The position numbers and the translations under genes were made by a program. The notes beneath the pieces were generated by a model. It was not told the origin of the DNA and did not search any database. It worked only from the letters and a program-made list of their open reading frames with translations. From an uncultured Pelagibacteraceae bacterium (lineage in GTDB: Bacteria > Pseudomonadota > Alphaproteobacteria > Pelagibacterales > Pelagibacteraceae), in assembly GCA_902605035.1 (NCBI GenBank), contig CACLBB010000005.1:17899-81898 (forward strand): a DNA stretch of 64,000 bases. The letters run 5' to 3'. This document shows positions 46,950 to 54,908 of this stretch, one piece after another. How positions within the stretch are numbered: the first letter of the stretch is position 1; each line of letters opens with the position of its first letter.

Positions 46950-47426
46950 ATGGATAAAGAACCAATTACAGTAAAAGGTCTTGAAAATTTAAAATCTGAA
47001 TTAGAAGATTTAAAAAATGTACAAAGACCAAAAGTGGTAGCTGCAATAGCTGAAGCGAGATCACATGGAGATTTAAAGGAGAATGCTGAATATCATGCTG
47101 CTAAAGAACAACAAGGTTTGATTGAAGGCAGAGTTTTGGCAATTAATGATTTGATTGCTAGGGCTAATGTTATTGACGTGACGAAAATTGAAAATGATGG
47201 AAAAGTTATCTTTGGTTCTACAATTAAAGTTCAGGATTTAGAAACTAACAAAGAAATTTCTTATCGTTTAGTTGGCCAAGATGAGGCTGACGTCAAAAAA
47301 AATTTTATTTTCTATAAAAGTCCAATTGGTAAAGCCCTAATCGGGAAAAATAAAGGAGATATGGTAGCAGTAAATACTCCATCAGGTGAGAGAAATTTTG
47401 AGATTAAAAATGTTCAGTACATTTAA
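46950..47426 (+). CDS. greA: Transcription elongation factor GreA
   Basis: GreA inserts its coiled coil into the RNA polymerase secondary channel and stimulates cleavage of backtracked RNA. The 158-residue protein has the N-terminal coiled coil with the acidic tip (AIAEARSHGDLKENAEYHAAKE, conserved Asp-Glu) and the FKBP-like C-terminal domain (SPIGKALIGKNKGD, FEIKNVQY). Length and motifs are standard. Its stop overlaps the convergent cca gene by 4 bp. Confidence 0.97.
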   Translation: MDKEPITVKGLENLKSELEDLKNVQRPKVVAAIAEARSHGDLKENAEYHAAKEQQGLIEGRVLAINDLIARANVIDVTKIENDGKVIFGSTIKVQDLETNKEISYRLVGQDEADVKKNFIFYKSPIGKALIGKNKGDMVAVNTPSGERNFEIKNVQYI

Positions 47427-48679
47427 TTTTTTTGATTACTGATTATCTTTAAAACTTTTTTATCAGATATTTTAAAATTGTTATTTAACCATTCTTCTTG
47501 AAGCAAACTCAAAATTTTGCCAACAACCACTCCTTCATTTATCCCTTTGTTTTTAATATAATTGCCATCAAAAGGAAATTCTGGAAGAACAGTTTTTTTA
47601 ATAGTGGCAGAGAGATTTTGATAATCCTGAAACTTTGTTTTTTTGTTAATTGAAAAATTTAACAAATTTAAAGACTGCATATGTTCTTTTCCAAAGTAAA
47701 AAATATTTTTTTTCAAATCTTTTTGAAAAAAAAGTTTGTTTTCCTGGCTTTTTATAAAGTTTTGAGACAACATATTTAATTTGTCTTTCAAATCGTTTGA
47801 AATTTTATATTTATGAGAAAAATATTCTTGATTATTTTTTTCATCAATGAGCAAGATAGCTAATAAAATATCTTTTTCGATAATTAATTCTTGAAAAATT
47901 TTGTTAAGTTTGCTTAATCTTTCTAAGTATTTTAATTCAGGAAAAATCAATAAAAATAATTCTTTTAATGTATCGTCGTTGCTAATTTTAATAATATTTT
48001 TTAATTTTAAAATTTTAAATAATTCTAATAAAATTCTTTCTTTCGATATTTTTTTAATACCATTTAAATTTAATTTCAAAGCTTCAACGGTTGATTCCTC
48101 AATTTTATTTTGATACTCTAAAGAAAATCTTATAAATCTTATAATTCTTAAATAATCTTCTTCGATTCTTTTATTTGGATCACCGATAAATTTTACAATT
48201 TTGTTTTTTAAATCTTTCGTTCCAAGTTGAGGATCAAATATCTTTCCTTTAATATCTAAATATATTGCATTAATTGTAAAATCTCTTCTATTTGAGTCTT
48301 CTTGCCAATCGTTTGTAAATTCAATTTCAGCGTGTCTACCGTCTGTTTTGACATCTTTTCGTAAAGTAGTTATTTCTAATTTTAATTTATTATAAACAAG
48401 CGTAACAGTTCCATGTTTTAGACCAGTATCTATTACACTAAATTTTGTATCTTTAAACTTTTCTTTTACTTGTGTGGGAGTAAGGGATGTTGCAATATCA
48501 ATATCATCTACTTCTTCATTTGATAAATATTTTCGCACGCAACCACCCACAAATCTTCCTGTAACATCTTTTCCAATGGAATCCTCCTGAAGCTTTTTAA
48601 AAACAAACCTTAAATCGCTGTTTTTATAAAAAGGAAAAAATTTTTTCTTAATTTTTTGAATTAATTTAAAATTCAACAT
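47423..48679 (-). CDS. cca: CCA tRNA nucleotidyltransferase / poly(A) polymerase family
   Basis: Class II nucleotidyltransferases of this family add or repair the CCA end of tRNA. From the ATG at 48679 the protein has 418 residues. It has the head signature GRFVGGCVRKYLSN, the metal-binding DDIDIAT, then RRDFTINAIYLD and the EDYLRIIRFIRFS block that reads the incoming nucleotide. This start is chosen over an in-frame start at 48697, which would lie inside the tRNA-Gln gene. The gene begins 6 bp after the tRNA 3' end on the same strand and may be co-transcribed with it. Both tRNA genes in this window already encode CCA, so a repair role is likely. Confidence 0.9.
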   Translation of the reverse strand: MLNFKLIQKIKKKFFPFYKNSDLRFVFKKLQEDSIGKDVTGRFVGGCVRKYLSNEEVDDIDIATSLTPTQVKEKFKDTKFSVIDTGLKHGTVTLVYNKLKLEITTLRKDVKTDGRHAEIEFTNDWQEDSNRRDFTINAIYLDIKGKIFDPQLGTKDLKNKIVKFIGDPNKRIEEDYLRIIRFIRFSLEYQNKIEESTVEALKLNLNGIKKISKERILLELFKILKLKNIIKISNDDTLKELFLLIFPELKYLERLSKLNKIFQELIIEKDILLAILLIDEKNNQEYFSHKYKISNDLKDKLNMLSQNFIKSQENKLFFQKDLKKNIFYFGKEHMQSLNLLNFSINKKTKFQDYQNLSATIKKTVLPEFPFDGNYIKNKGINEGVVVGKILSLLQEEWLNNNFKISDKKVLKIISNQKN

Positions 48680-48685
48680 ATTTAT

Positions 48686-48759
48686 TGGCTGGGGCACTAG
48701 GATTCGAACCTAGGATGGCGGTATCAAAAACCGCTGCCTTACCGCTTGGCTATGCCCCA
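48686..48759 (-). tRNA. tRNA-Gln (anticodon UUG)
   Basis: The minus strand gives a full cloverleaf with acceptor TGGGGCA pairing with TGCCCCA, D arm AGCC...GGCA region, anticodon loop TTTTGAT with anticodon UUG, T arm CCTAG-GTTCGAA-TCCTAGG-type stem, discriminator G and an encoded CCA. The U1-A72 first pair is characteristic of tRNA-Gln. It sits immediately upstream of the CCA-adding enzyme gene and 35 bp downstream of ispE. Confidence 0.95.
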
Positions 48760-48794
48760 ATATTAAGATTTTGATATATCATAAATTTTTAAAT

Positions 48795-49643
48795 TTAAAT
48801 AGTTTTAGCAACTGAAAACCAATAATTGGGATATTTTGACCTTACTCTTTTTAAGGCTGCTTTGGCTGTTTTTTTACTTTTAAAAACACCGTAACAAACA
48901 GATCCAGAGCCTGTCATTCTAGAAAAGTAACATCCTGGTCTTTTACCCATATCTTTGATTATTCTTTTGATAATTGGATATTTGTTTTCAACAATGGATT
49001 GTAATGAGTTTTTTTCTTTCTTAAGAAATTTAATGAATTTACGTTTATCTTTAGTTTGAAAAAAATTGCCTTTTTTTTCGTATGAGTTTCTTTTTATTTT
49101 TGAATACACGTGTCTTGAAGAACAGTTTATATTAGGAAAAACTAGTAAAAAATATAACTTAAATTTATTTGTAAATTTATTATTCTTTTTAAGATTGCTT
49201 AAAAAACCTTGAGAATGAGTAAAAAGTCTTAAATCAGATCCGATTTTAGACTCTAATGCATCTAACACATTTTTGCTAATCTTGTTTTTTGTATTTTTTG
49301 TAAAATATCTTATCAGGTAGGCTGCGTTGCTAGTTCCTCCACCTAGACCAGCAAATACTGGTATCTTTTTATTTATTAAAACTGAATAAAATCCTGATAA
49401 AATATTTTTGTCTCTCAATATCTTTAAGGTATCTAAAACTGAATTCCTTTTTTTGCTAATGTTACCAGAAAATTTTCCAGTAAATACTACTTTATCCTTT
49501 GAACCTTTAATCTTTACAACTTTAATGACGTCAAATAAATTAATTAAACAGTAATATGACTGTAGATTATGTAAATTTTTTCTTTTTAATTTGTGGATAA
49601 TTTTAAGTGATAAATTGATTTTTGAAAATGATTTTAAAATCAT
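48795..49643 (-). CDS. ispE: 4-diphosphocytidyl-2-C-methyl-D-erythritol kinase
   Basis: IspE phosphorylates CDP-methylerythritol in the MEP pathway to isoprenoids, which feeds ubiquinone, undecaprenol and the carotenoids encoded at the right end of this window. The 282-residue GHMP kinase has SFSKINLSLKIIHKL at the N-terminus, the phosphate loop PVFAGLGGGTSNAAYLIR near residue 92 and the C-terminal MTGSGSVCYGVFKS. All three motifs are intact. It ends close to the tRNA-Gln and starts 6 bp after the TPR gene. Confidence 0.93.
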   Translation of the reverse strand: MILKSFSKINLSLKIIHKLKRKNLHNLQSYYCLINLFDVIKVVKIKGSKDKVVFTGKFSGNISKKRNSVLDTLKILRDKNILSGFYSVLINKKIPVFAGLGGGTSNAAYLIRYFTKNTKNKISKNVLDALESKIGSDLRLFTHSQGFLSNLKKNNKFTNKFKLYFLLVFPNINCSSRHVYSKIKRNSYEKKGNFFQTKDKRKFIKFLKKEKNSLQSIVENKYPIIKRIIKDMGKRPGCYFSRMTGSGSVCYGVFKSKKTAKAALKRVRSKYPNYWFSVAKTI

Positions 49644-49649
49644 TGTGCC

Positions 49650-51344
49650 TTATAAGCCAGAAATTAATTTTTTTTTGATCTTTATTTTTAGATCTTCTTC
49701 AACCTCGTCAAGACCTAATACATATTTCCAATAATATCTTGCTTGTATTTTTTTTCCGTTCATCCAAAGTACATCAGCAAAGTGATCATTTACTACGGGG
49801 TCAGCAGGCATCAATTCAACAGCCAATTGAATCTGATCCTTTGAGTCTTTATATCTTTTTAGTTTAAACAAAGCCCATCCTAAAGAGTCGATAATGTAAG
49901 GATCGTTAGATTTTAAACTATTGGCTTTTTCTAACATTTTAAGAGATTTTTCAATTTTTATTCCTTGTTCTATCCATGAATAAGCTAAATAGTTAATAAC
50001 GTAAGCTTGATCTGGTTTTGCTTTTAATGAGTCCTGCAAATCAACTTCAGCCTTTTCCCATTCTCCGAGTCTTTCATGAGATACTCCCCTTCCATCTTTA
50101 ACTTTTGGATATAAAGGATGACCTTTGTTTATTTTTTTTAGAATCTCAGTATAAAATTTTATTGACTCCTGAAATTGATCATTATTTTTTAAAAATGTTG
50201 CATAATCATATGTTTCATAAATATCTTTTTGAGACAATCTTTCATATGTGTCTCTAATAAGGGTCAAAGCTTTCTCGTTTTGATCTTCTGTAATCAAAAT
50301 TTTTGCATTTTGTTTTGAGCTAAACCAAAGAAAAGCTTCGCCATGTCTACCTATTTCTTTGTAAATTTTTTTGGCTTTTTTATAATTATCAATTTTGTAA
50401 AAGTTCTCAGCAAGTAATGCGTCAAAAGAATAAAAATCCTGATTTAAAAATTTAGCTAAATTTAAATAAAAGTTTGAAAGTTTATATAAATTTTGAGTAG
50501 ATAATGCGTTGGCAGTTATATAAAAAATTTCGGCTATAACATTAGTTAATTTTTCACAATTAAAATTATTTTTATATCTTTTATTTTGAAGATTTATTTT
50601 AAGTTGATTTAGTAATAAATTTCTTGGATATAATTCGAGAGAAGACTCTACAATTTTTTTTGCTTTATTGGATTGTCCATTAGAAATTAAATATTGTGCG
50701 TAGAAATAATTATACCTAGAAAAATCAATTTTTTCGTTTGAGGTAAGTTCATCGAAGTAAATCTCCGTTTTTTTTTCTCCGTAAAAACAATGTACAAATA
50801 CGTTCTGGATACGTTTTAAATTTTCAAATTTTGGATCGATTTCAATAATTTTTTTCTTTGCGTCTTGGAAATCTAAGCTTCCAAAACTTGTCCAATTTAA
50901 TAAAGCATTACTTACAAAATCACCTAATAATGATCTAGATTCTTTATCTTTTAAACTTTGGAAATACTTATTAGCCAACTGATAATTCTTATTTTTAAGA
51001 TAATAAATTCCAATGATCAGATTGTTTTCAAAAATACTAATTTTTTTCTTTTCTAATTTTTTTGAATACCTAAATGCTTCGTTAAACTTTCCAAGATTAA
51101 CCAATGAATAGAGATATTTTTTGGAGTAATCTAAATGATTTTCCTCAAGACCAGCAAGTTTTTTTAGATAACTGTAAGATTCGTCATATTCCTCGTTGTT
51201 TAAAAGAATGGTTCCTGAAAAATAGTCTGCAATATAGTTACCTTCATTAAACTTATTCAGAATTTTAGCTTGAAGAGTGGAAAAAAAAATAGTGACAAAA
51301 AATATTTGTATTATAAGGTAAATTTTAATTCTAAATATAATCAT
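49650..51344 (-). CDS. Tetratricopeptide repeat protein, exported
   Basis: The 564-residue protein has an N-terminal hydrophobic signal or anchor (about 5-25, ending near LQA), followed by many TPR-like helix pairs. The clearest are near the C-terminus: HERLGEWEKAEVDLQDSLKAKPDQAYVINYLAYSW and DPYIIDSLGWALFKLKRYKDSKDQIQLAVELMPADP (given here as separate pieces of the repeat array). TPR proteins are scaffolds, often for envelope assembly; the partner is unknown. The neighbouring ispE (6 bp) suggests co-transcription only. It diverges from the UDG gene with 7 bp between start codons. Confidence 0.85.
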   Translation of the reverse strand: MIIFRIKIYLIIQIFFVTIFFSTLQAKILNKFNEGNYIADYFSGTILLNNEEYDESYSYLKKLAGLEENHLDYSKKYLYSLVNLGKFNEAFRYSKKLEKKKISIFENNLIIGIYYLKNKNYQLANKYFQSLKDKESRSLLGDFVSNALLNWTSFGSLDFQDAKKKIIEIDPKFENLKRIQNVFVHCFYGEKKTEIYFDELTSNEKIDFSRYNYFYAQYLISNGQSNKAKKIVESSLELYPRNLLLNQLKINLQNKRYKNNFNCEKLTNVIAEIFYITANALSTQNLYKLSNFYLNLAKFLNQDFYSFDALLAENFYKIDNYKKAKKIYKEIGRHGEAFLWFSSKQNAKILITEDQNEKALTLIRDTYERLSQKDIYETYDYATFLKNNDQFQESIKFYTEILKKINKGHPLYPKVKDGRGVSHERLGEWEKAEVDLQDSLKAKPDQAYVINYLAYSWIEQGIKIEKSLKMLEKANSLKSNDPYIIDSLGWALFKLKRYKDSKDQIQLAVELMPADPVVNDHFADVLWMNGKKIQARYYWKYVLGLDEVEEDLKIKIKKKLISGL

Positions 51345-51351
51345 TATTCGT

Positions 51352-52053
51352 ATGATAAAGAAAATTAATACAAAAACAATTAAGTTAATTAAATATTATA
51401 ATTATATAAATTATGATTTAATTTACAAAAATAAAGCAATTAATAGGTATCAAAAAGATATTTATGAGATATCAGCTGAAAAAGTCGAAAAATTGGAAAA
51501 ACTTAAAAAAATTATATCGGGTATCACAAATTGTAATTTAAAAAGAAATGCAACTAATATTGTGTTTTCTGACGGTAACCCTAAAGCAAAGATTATGATT
51601 ATAGGAGAAGGTCCAGGTTTTAATGAAGATAAGGAAGGTCTACCTTTTGTTGGAAGAGCTGGAGAATTGCTTGATAAAATGTTGGATTCAATCAACCTTA
51701 ATAGAAAAAATGTTTATATTACGAACGTAGTCAATTACCGTCCTCCAGAAAATAGAAGGCCAACTGAAGATGAAATTGCGAGATATTTGCCATATCTTAA
51801 AAAACATATTGAAATCATTAATCCTAAAATACTAGTTTTACTTGGTAGTACTGCCTTAAACGCTATTATAGGTAAAAAAGAAGTTATATCAAAAATGAGG
51901 GGAAAGTGGATTGAAAAAAAAATAGGTGATTGTGCTACTTCTGTAATTACAACATTTCATCCAGCTTTTTTAATGAGACAACCAGCTCAAAAAAAAATGA
52001 CTTGGATAGATCTTAAAATGATAAGAGAGAAAAAACTAAAACTAAAAATTTAA
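51352..52053 (+). CDS. Uracil-DNA glycosylase superfamily protein, family 4-like, cluster cysteines largely absent
   Basis: The 233-residue protein has the family-4 UDG core: IIGEGPGFNEDKEGLPFVGRAG (motif A with the water-activating region), YITNVVNYRPPENRRP, VLLGSTALNAI and the uracil-binding HPAF near residue 203. It would remove uracil from deaminated DNA. Of the four cysteines that hold the 4Fe-4S cluster in classical family 4 enzymes, only Cys61 remains; Ile58, Tyr129 and Tyr145 take the other positions. It is therefore unlikely to bind the cluster as usual. rnhB follows directly after its stop. Confidence 0.85.
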   Translation: MIKKINTKTIKLIKYYNYINYDLIYKNKAINRYQKDIYEISAEKVEKLEKLKKIISGITNCNLKRNATNIVFSDGNPKAKIMIIGEGPGFNEDKEGLPFVGRAGELLDKMLDSINLNRKNVYITNVVNYRPPENRRPTEDEIARYLPYLKKHIEIINPKILVLLGSTALNAIIGKKEVISKMRGKWIEKKIGDCATSVITTFHPAFLMRQPAQKKMTWIDLKMIREKKLKLKI

Positions 52054-52626
52054 TTGAAAAAAAACTTAATCACTGCAGGTGTTGATGAAGTAGGAAGAGG
52101 TTGTCTTGCTGGGCCAGTGGTGTCTGCTGCAGTTATTTTAAAAAAAAGTATAAACCTTAAACTTTTGAAAGACTCAAAAAAAATTTCTTTTAATAAGAGA
52201 GAAATAGTTTCTAATCATATAAAGTCTAATTCTTATTATTCTATCGGCCTAGCGTCAGTAAAAGAAATTTCGGATTTAAATATTTTACAAGCCTCGCTAC
52301 TTTCAATGAAAAGAGCTGTTGATTTGTTATCTATAAAGCCTGAGATAATTTTAATAGATGGAATGTATGCGCCTAAAAATTTAAGTAACGCTAAAACAAT
52401 TGTAAATGGTGACGAAAAAATCAAAGTCATTAGTGCGGCATCTATTATTGCGAAAGTCTATAGAGACAATTTAATGATAAAATTATCTGAAAAATTTTCC
52501 AATTATGCTTGGGAAAGTAATTTTGGCTATGGCACAAAAGCACATTTAAATGGTTTAAGAAAATTTGGTATAACTTCTCATCACAGAAAAGGTTTCAGAC
52601 CAGTACACAAGATATTGTCAAATTAA
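52054..52626 (+). CDS. rnhB: Ribonuclease HII
   Basis: RNase HII removes ribonucleotides and RNA primers from DNA. The 190-residue protein has the catalytic AGVDEVGRGCLAGPVV (Asp-Glu pair) at the N-terminus, ILIDGMYAP with the third acidic residue near residue 100, and SAASIIAKVYRDNLM with the fourth near 127, plus GYGTKAHLNGL. It starts with TTG directly after the TAA of the preceding gene, so translation is probably coupled; no ATG is available in frame before the catalytic motif. Confidence 0.94.
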   Translation: MKKNLITAGVDEVGRGCLAGPVVSAAVILKKSINLKLLKDSKKISFNKREIVSNHIKSNSYYSIGLASVKEISDLNILQASLLSMKRAVDLLSIKPEIILIDGMYAPKNLSNAKTIVNGDEKIKVISAASIIAKVYRDNLMIKLSEKFSNYAWESNFGYGTKAHLNGLRKFGITSHHRKGFRPVHKILSN

Positions 52627-52698
52627 GAATCTCAAACACAAGAACAGTCAATTTTTTTCTAAAATGGTTTGACCCTAGATTCAATTTAAGGTTGAATC
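52627..52698 (+). promoter_or_regulatory. GANTC-rich leader of ccrM with candidate promoter
   Basis: Three GANTC sites, the target of the enzyme encoded just downstream, lie at 52627-52631 (GAATC), 52678-52682 (GATTC) and 52694-52698 (GAATC). A possible promoter TTGACC (52669-52674), 17-bp spacer, TTGAAT (52692-52697) has one site in its spacer and another over its -10 element. In Caulobacter, methylation of two GANTC sites in the ccrM promoter region dampens its transcription; the same logic is plausible here. The sites are seen directly; promoter and control are inferred. Confidence 0.5.
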
Positions 52699-52704
52699 AT
52701 AAAA

Positions 52705-53778
52705 ATGTTAAATTTCACAAACAAAATTTTAAATGGCAACTGCTTAAAAGAAATAAAAAAAATACCAAACAAAACTTTTGATTTAGTTTTTGCTGATCCT
52801 CCTTATAACATGCAGATTGGCGAAAAGTTAACGCGTCCAGACTCAAGTAAAGTAAATGGTGTAAATGATAAATGGGATCAATTTAATAGTTTTAAGGACT
52901 ATGATGATTTTTGCAACACATGGTTAATTGAGTGTAAAAGAATTTTAAAAGATAATGGAAGTATTTGGGTAATAGGATCTTATCATAATATTTTTCGTCT
53001 AGGATATCACTTACAAAATTTAAATTACTGGCTGCTTAATGATGTCATTTGGAGAAAGAATAATCCTATGCCAAATTTTAGGGGTACACGATTTACTAAT
53101 GCACATGAAACTCTTATCTGGGCTTCAAAAAATAAGAAATCAAAATATACGTTTAATTATCAATCGTTAAAATGCTTAAATGATGACTTGCAGATGAGAT
53201 CAGACTGGATATTACCTATTTGTAATGGCAAAGAAAGGTTAAAGAAAAACGGGAAAAAAATTCATTCTACACAAAAACCAGAGGCGCTTTTACATAGAAT
53301 TATTTTAGCTACCACAAACAAAGGTGATACAATCTTTGATCCTTTTTTAGGCACTGGAACAACAGCAGTGGTTGCTAAAAAATTAGGTAGAAAATATTTT
53401 GGAATAGAAAAAGATAAAAAGTATTTTAAAGCTGCTAGTGAACGAATAAAAAAAGCTAAGGTAATTGAGGATGAATATTTAGATACTATTGAAAACAATA
53501 AATCAAAACCAAGAATTCCTTTTGGTTCTCTTGTAGAACTAGGAATATTAAAGCCTGGGACTAAACTATTTGATCCGAAGAAGAAGATTAATGCTAAAAT
53601 TATGGCCGATGGAAGTATTAAATATAAAGAGTCAGAAGGTTCTATTCATAAAGTAGCAGCAACAATTATGGGTGCTGAAAGCTATAATGGTTGGACTTAT
53701 TGGCATTGTAATATTAATGGATCCACTGTTGTAATTGATAGTTTAAGACAAAAATTCATCACCGAAACTAAAGCCTAA
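52705..53778 (+). CDS. ccrM: Cell-cycle DNA adenine methyltransferase CcrM (GANTC)
   Basis: CcrM N6-methylates adenine in GANTC and links gene expression to replication in alphaproteobacteria. The 357-residue protein is a beta-class enzyme: catalytic DPPYN in LVFADPPYNMQIG near residue 32 precedes the SAM-binding DPFLGTGTTAVVAKKLGR near residue 212. The C-terminal about 85 residues form the extra domain typical of CcrM (FGSLVELGILKPG, KVAATIMGAESYNGWTYWH). This extension distinguishes it from restriction-linked HinfI-type enzymes. No restriction endonuclease gene is adjacent. Its stop overlaps the convergent monooxygenase gene by 4 bp. Confidence 0.95.
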   Translation: MLNFTNKILNGNCLKEIKKIPNKTFDLVFADPPYNMQIGEKLTRPDSSKVNGVNDKWDQFNSFKDYDDFCNTWLIECKRILKDNGSIWVIGSYHNIFRLGYHLQNLNYWLLNDVIWRKNNPMPNFRGTRFTNAHETLIWASKNKKSKYTFNYQSLKCLNDDLQMRSDWILPICNGKERLKKNGKKIHSTQKPEALLHRIILATTNKGDTIFDPFLGTGTTAVVAKKLGRKYFGIEKDKKYFKAASERIKKAKVIEDEYLDTIENNKSKPRIPFGSLVELGILKPGTKLFDPKKKINAKIMADGSIKYKESEGSIHKVAATIMGAESYNGWTYWHCNINGSTVVIDSLRQKFITETKA

Positions 53779-54908
53779 TTCTTATAAACTTTACCTAGGT
53801 ATCTTTTTACAAAAAATTTACGTTTTACCAAAAACTTTAAAAATAGATTTCTTATATTTTGCATAATTTTGTTTGAAAAATGAAACGCAAAAAAGTTAAA
53901 ATTTGATCTACTTTTAATAATTTTTACCCTTTTTGATCTAATTTCAAAATAATTATTTTCTTTATCAAGCTTATCTTTTATCAATAAATTAAATATTTCA
54001 AAAGCACTTTCTATAGACTGCCCGGCACCTTGTGCGAGTGTTGGCAAAAACCCATTAAAAGCATCTCCAATATAAAATACCTTTTTATTGGAAGAAGGAA
54101 TAATTTTTGGAGTAAAATATAAAGGCCATGTTTTAATTTCATTTTTAAATATATTCTTTAATTTTGGGTTTTGTTTTAAAACTATTTCTTGAACTAAATA
54201 TTTGATATTATCAGGTTCATATTTTTTACATCGTATTATGCAAACCATATTAAGTTCTTTTTTTTTATTTATTGGATAAAAAACAATATGACTGTTGCTT
54301 CCAAGCATTAAACTTATATTTTCTTCATTAATATCTAATTCAGATTTTGAATTTAACATTACTCTTACTGCAATAGCTTTTTTAAATCTTGGCTCAACTT
54401 TTTTCATTTCAAAAAATGACCTAGTGTTTGAAAATATTCCATCAGCAGCAACAACGAAATCTACTAGATCATTTGTATTATCATCAAATTTGATAAGAAC
54501 TTTGTCTTTAAGTTCAGAGACTTCTTTCATTTTTTTTCCAAATCTTAAATGCTGTGTATAAATATCTTCTTTCAAAAATTCGATTAAAGTAGATCTTTGA
54601 AGCGTTGTGTATTTTGCTTCAGGGCTGTTAAAGTTAGATAAATTTAAATCACATATTTTTTCATTTTGTATATTGTAAAAATCTATTGTTTTTGGGTGAA
54701 AAATTTTTCCGTTGTTAATTTTATTAAAATTTATTTGATTTAAAATTTTTACACTGTTAGTTGCTAATTGAATACCGTAGCCCTCCTCAAGAGACAAACT
54801 TTCTTCTCTTTCATAGACCATAAATTCATGCTCTGTATATTTTTTAATTAAGTTTGCTAAAGTTAATCCTGCTATACCAGCGCCAATTATTGCAATTTTT
54901 TTTTTCAT
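53775..54908 (-). CDS. FAD-dependent monooxygenase (UbiH/salicylate-hydroxylase-like)
   Basis: The 377-residue protein has the FAD dinucleotide loop AIIGAGIAGLTLANLIKKY at the N-terminus, the DG motif VAADGIFSNTRSFF near residue 160 and the GD motif FYIGDAFNGFLPTLAQGAGQS near residue 285. This is the pattern of aromatic-ring hydroxylases of the PHBH class. The substrate is not clear: ubiquinone hydroxylases, salicylate hydroxylases and zeaxanthin-epoxidase-like proteins share these motifs. Its start codon overlaps the stop of mutY. Confidence 0.82.
   Translation of the reverse strand: MKKKIAIIGAGIAGLTLANLIKKYTEHEFMVYEREESLSLEEGYGIQLATNSVKILNQINFNKINNGKIFHPKTIDFYNIQNEKICDLNLSNFNSPEAKYTTLQRSTLIEFLKEDIYTQHLRFGKKMKEVSELKDKVLIKFDDNTNDLVDFVVAADGIFSNTRSFFEMKKVEPRFKKAIAVRVMLNSKSELDINEENISLMLGSNSHIVFYPINKKKELNMVCIIRCKKYEPDNIKYLVQEIVLKQNPKLKNIFKNEIKTWPLYFTPKIIPSSNKKVFYIGDAFNGFLPTLAQGAGQSIESAFEIFNLLIKDKLDKENNYFEIRSKRVKIIKSRSNFNFFAFHFSNKIMQNIRNLFLKFLVKRKFFVKRYLGKVYKN

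Noticed and set aside
48679..48697. Longer start of the CCA-adding enzyme
   Set aside because: It would begin inside the tRNA-Gln acceptor stem; the ATG at 48679 is outside the tRNA.
52705..53778. Restriction-modification system
   Set aside because: The methylase has the CcrM C-terminal domain and no endonuclease gene lies on either side, so it is an orphan cell-cycle methylase.
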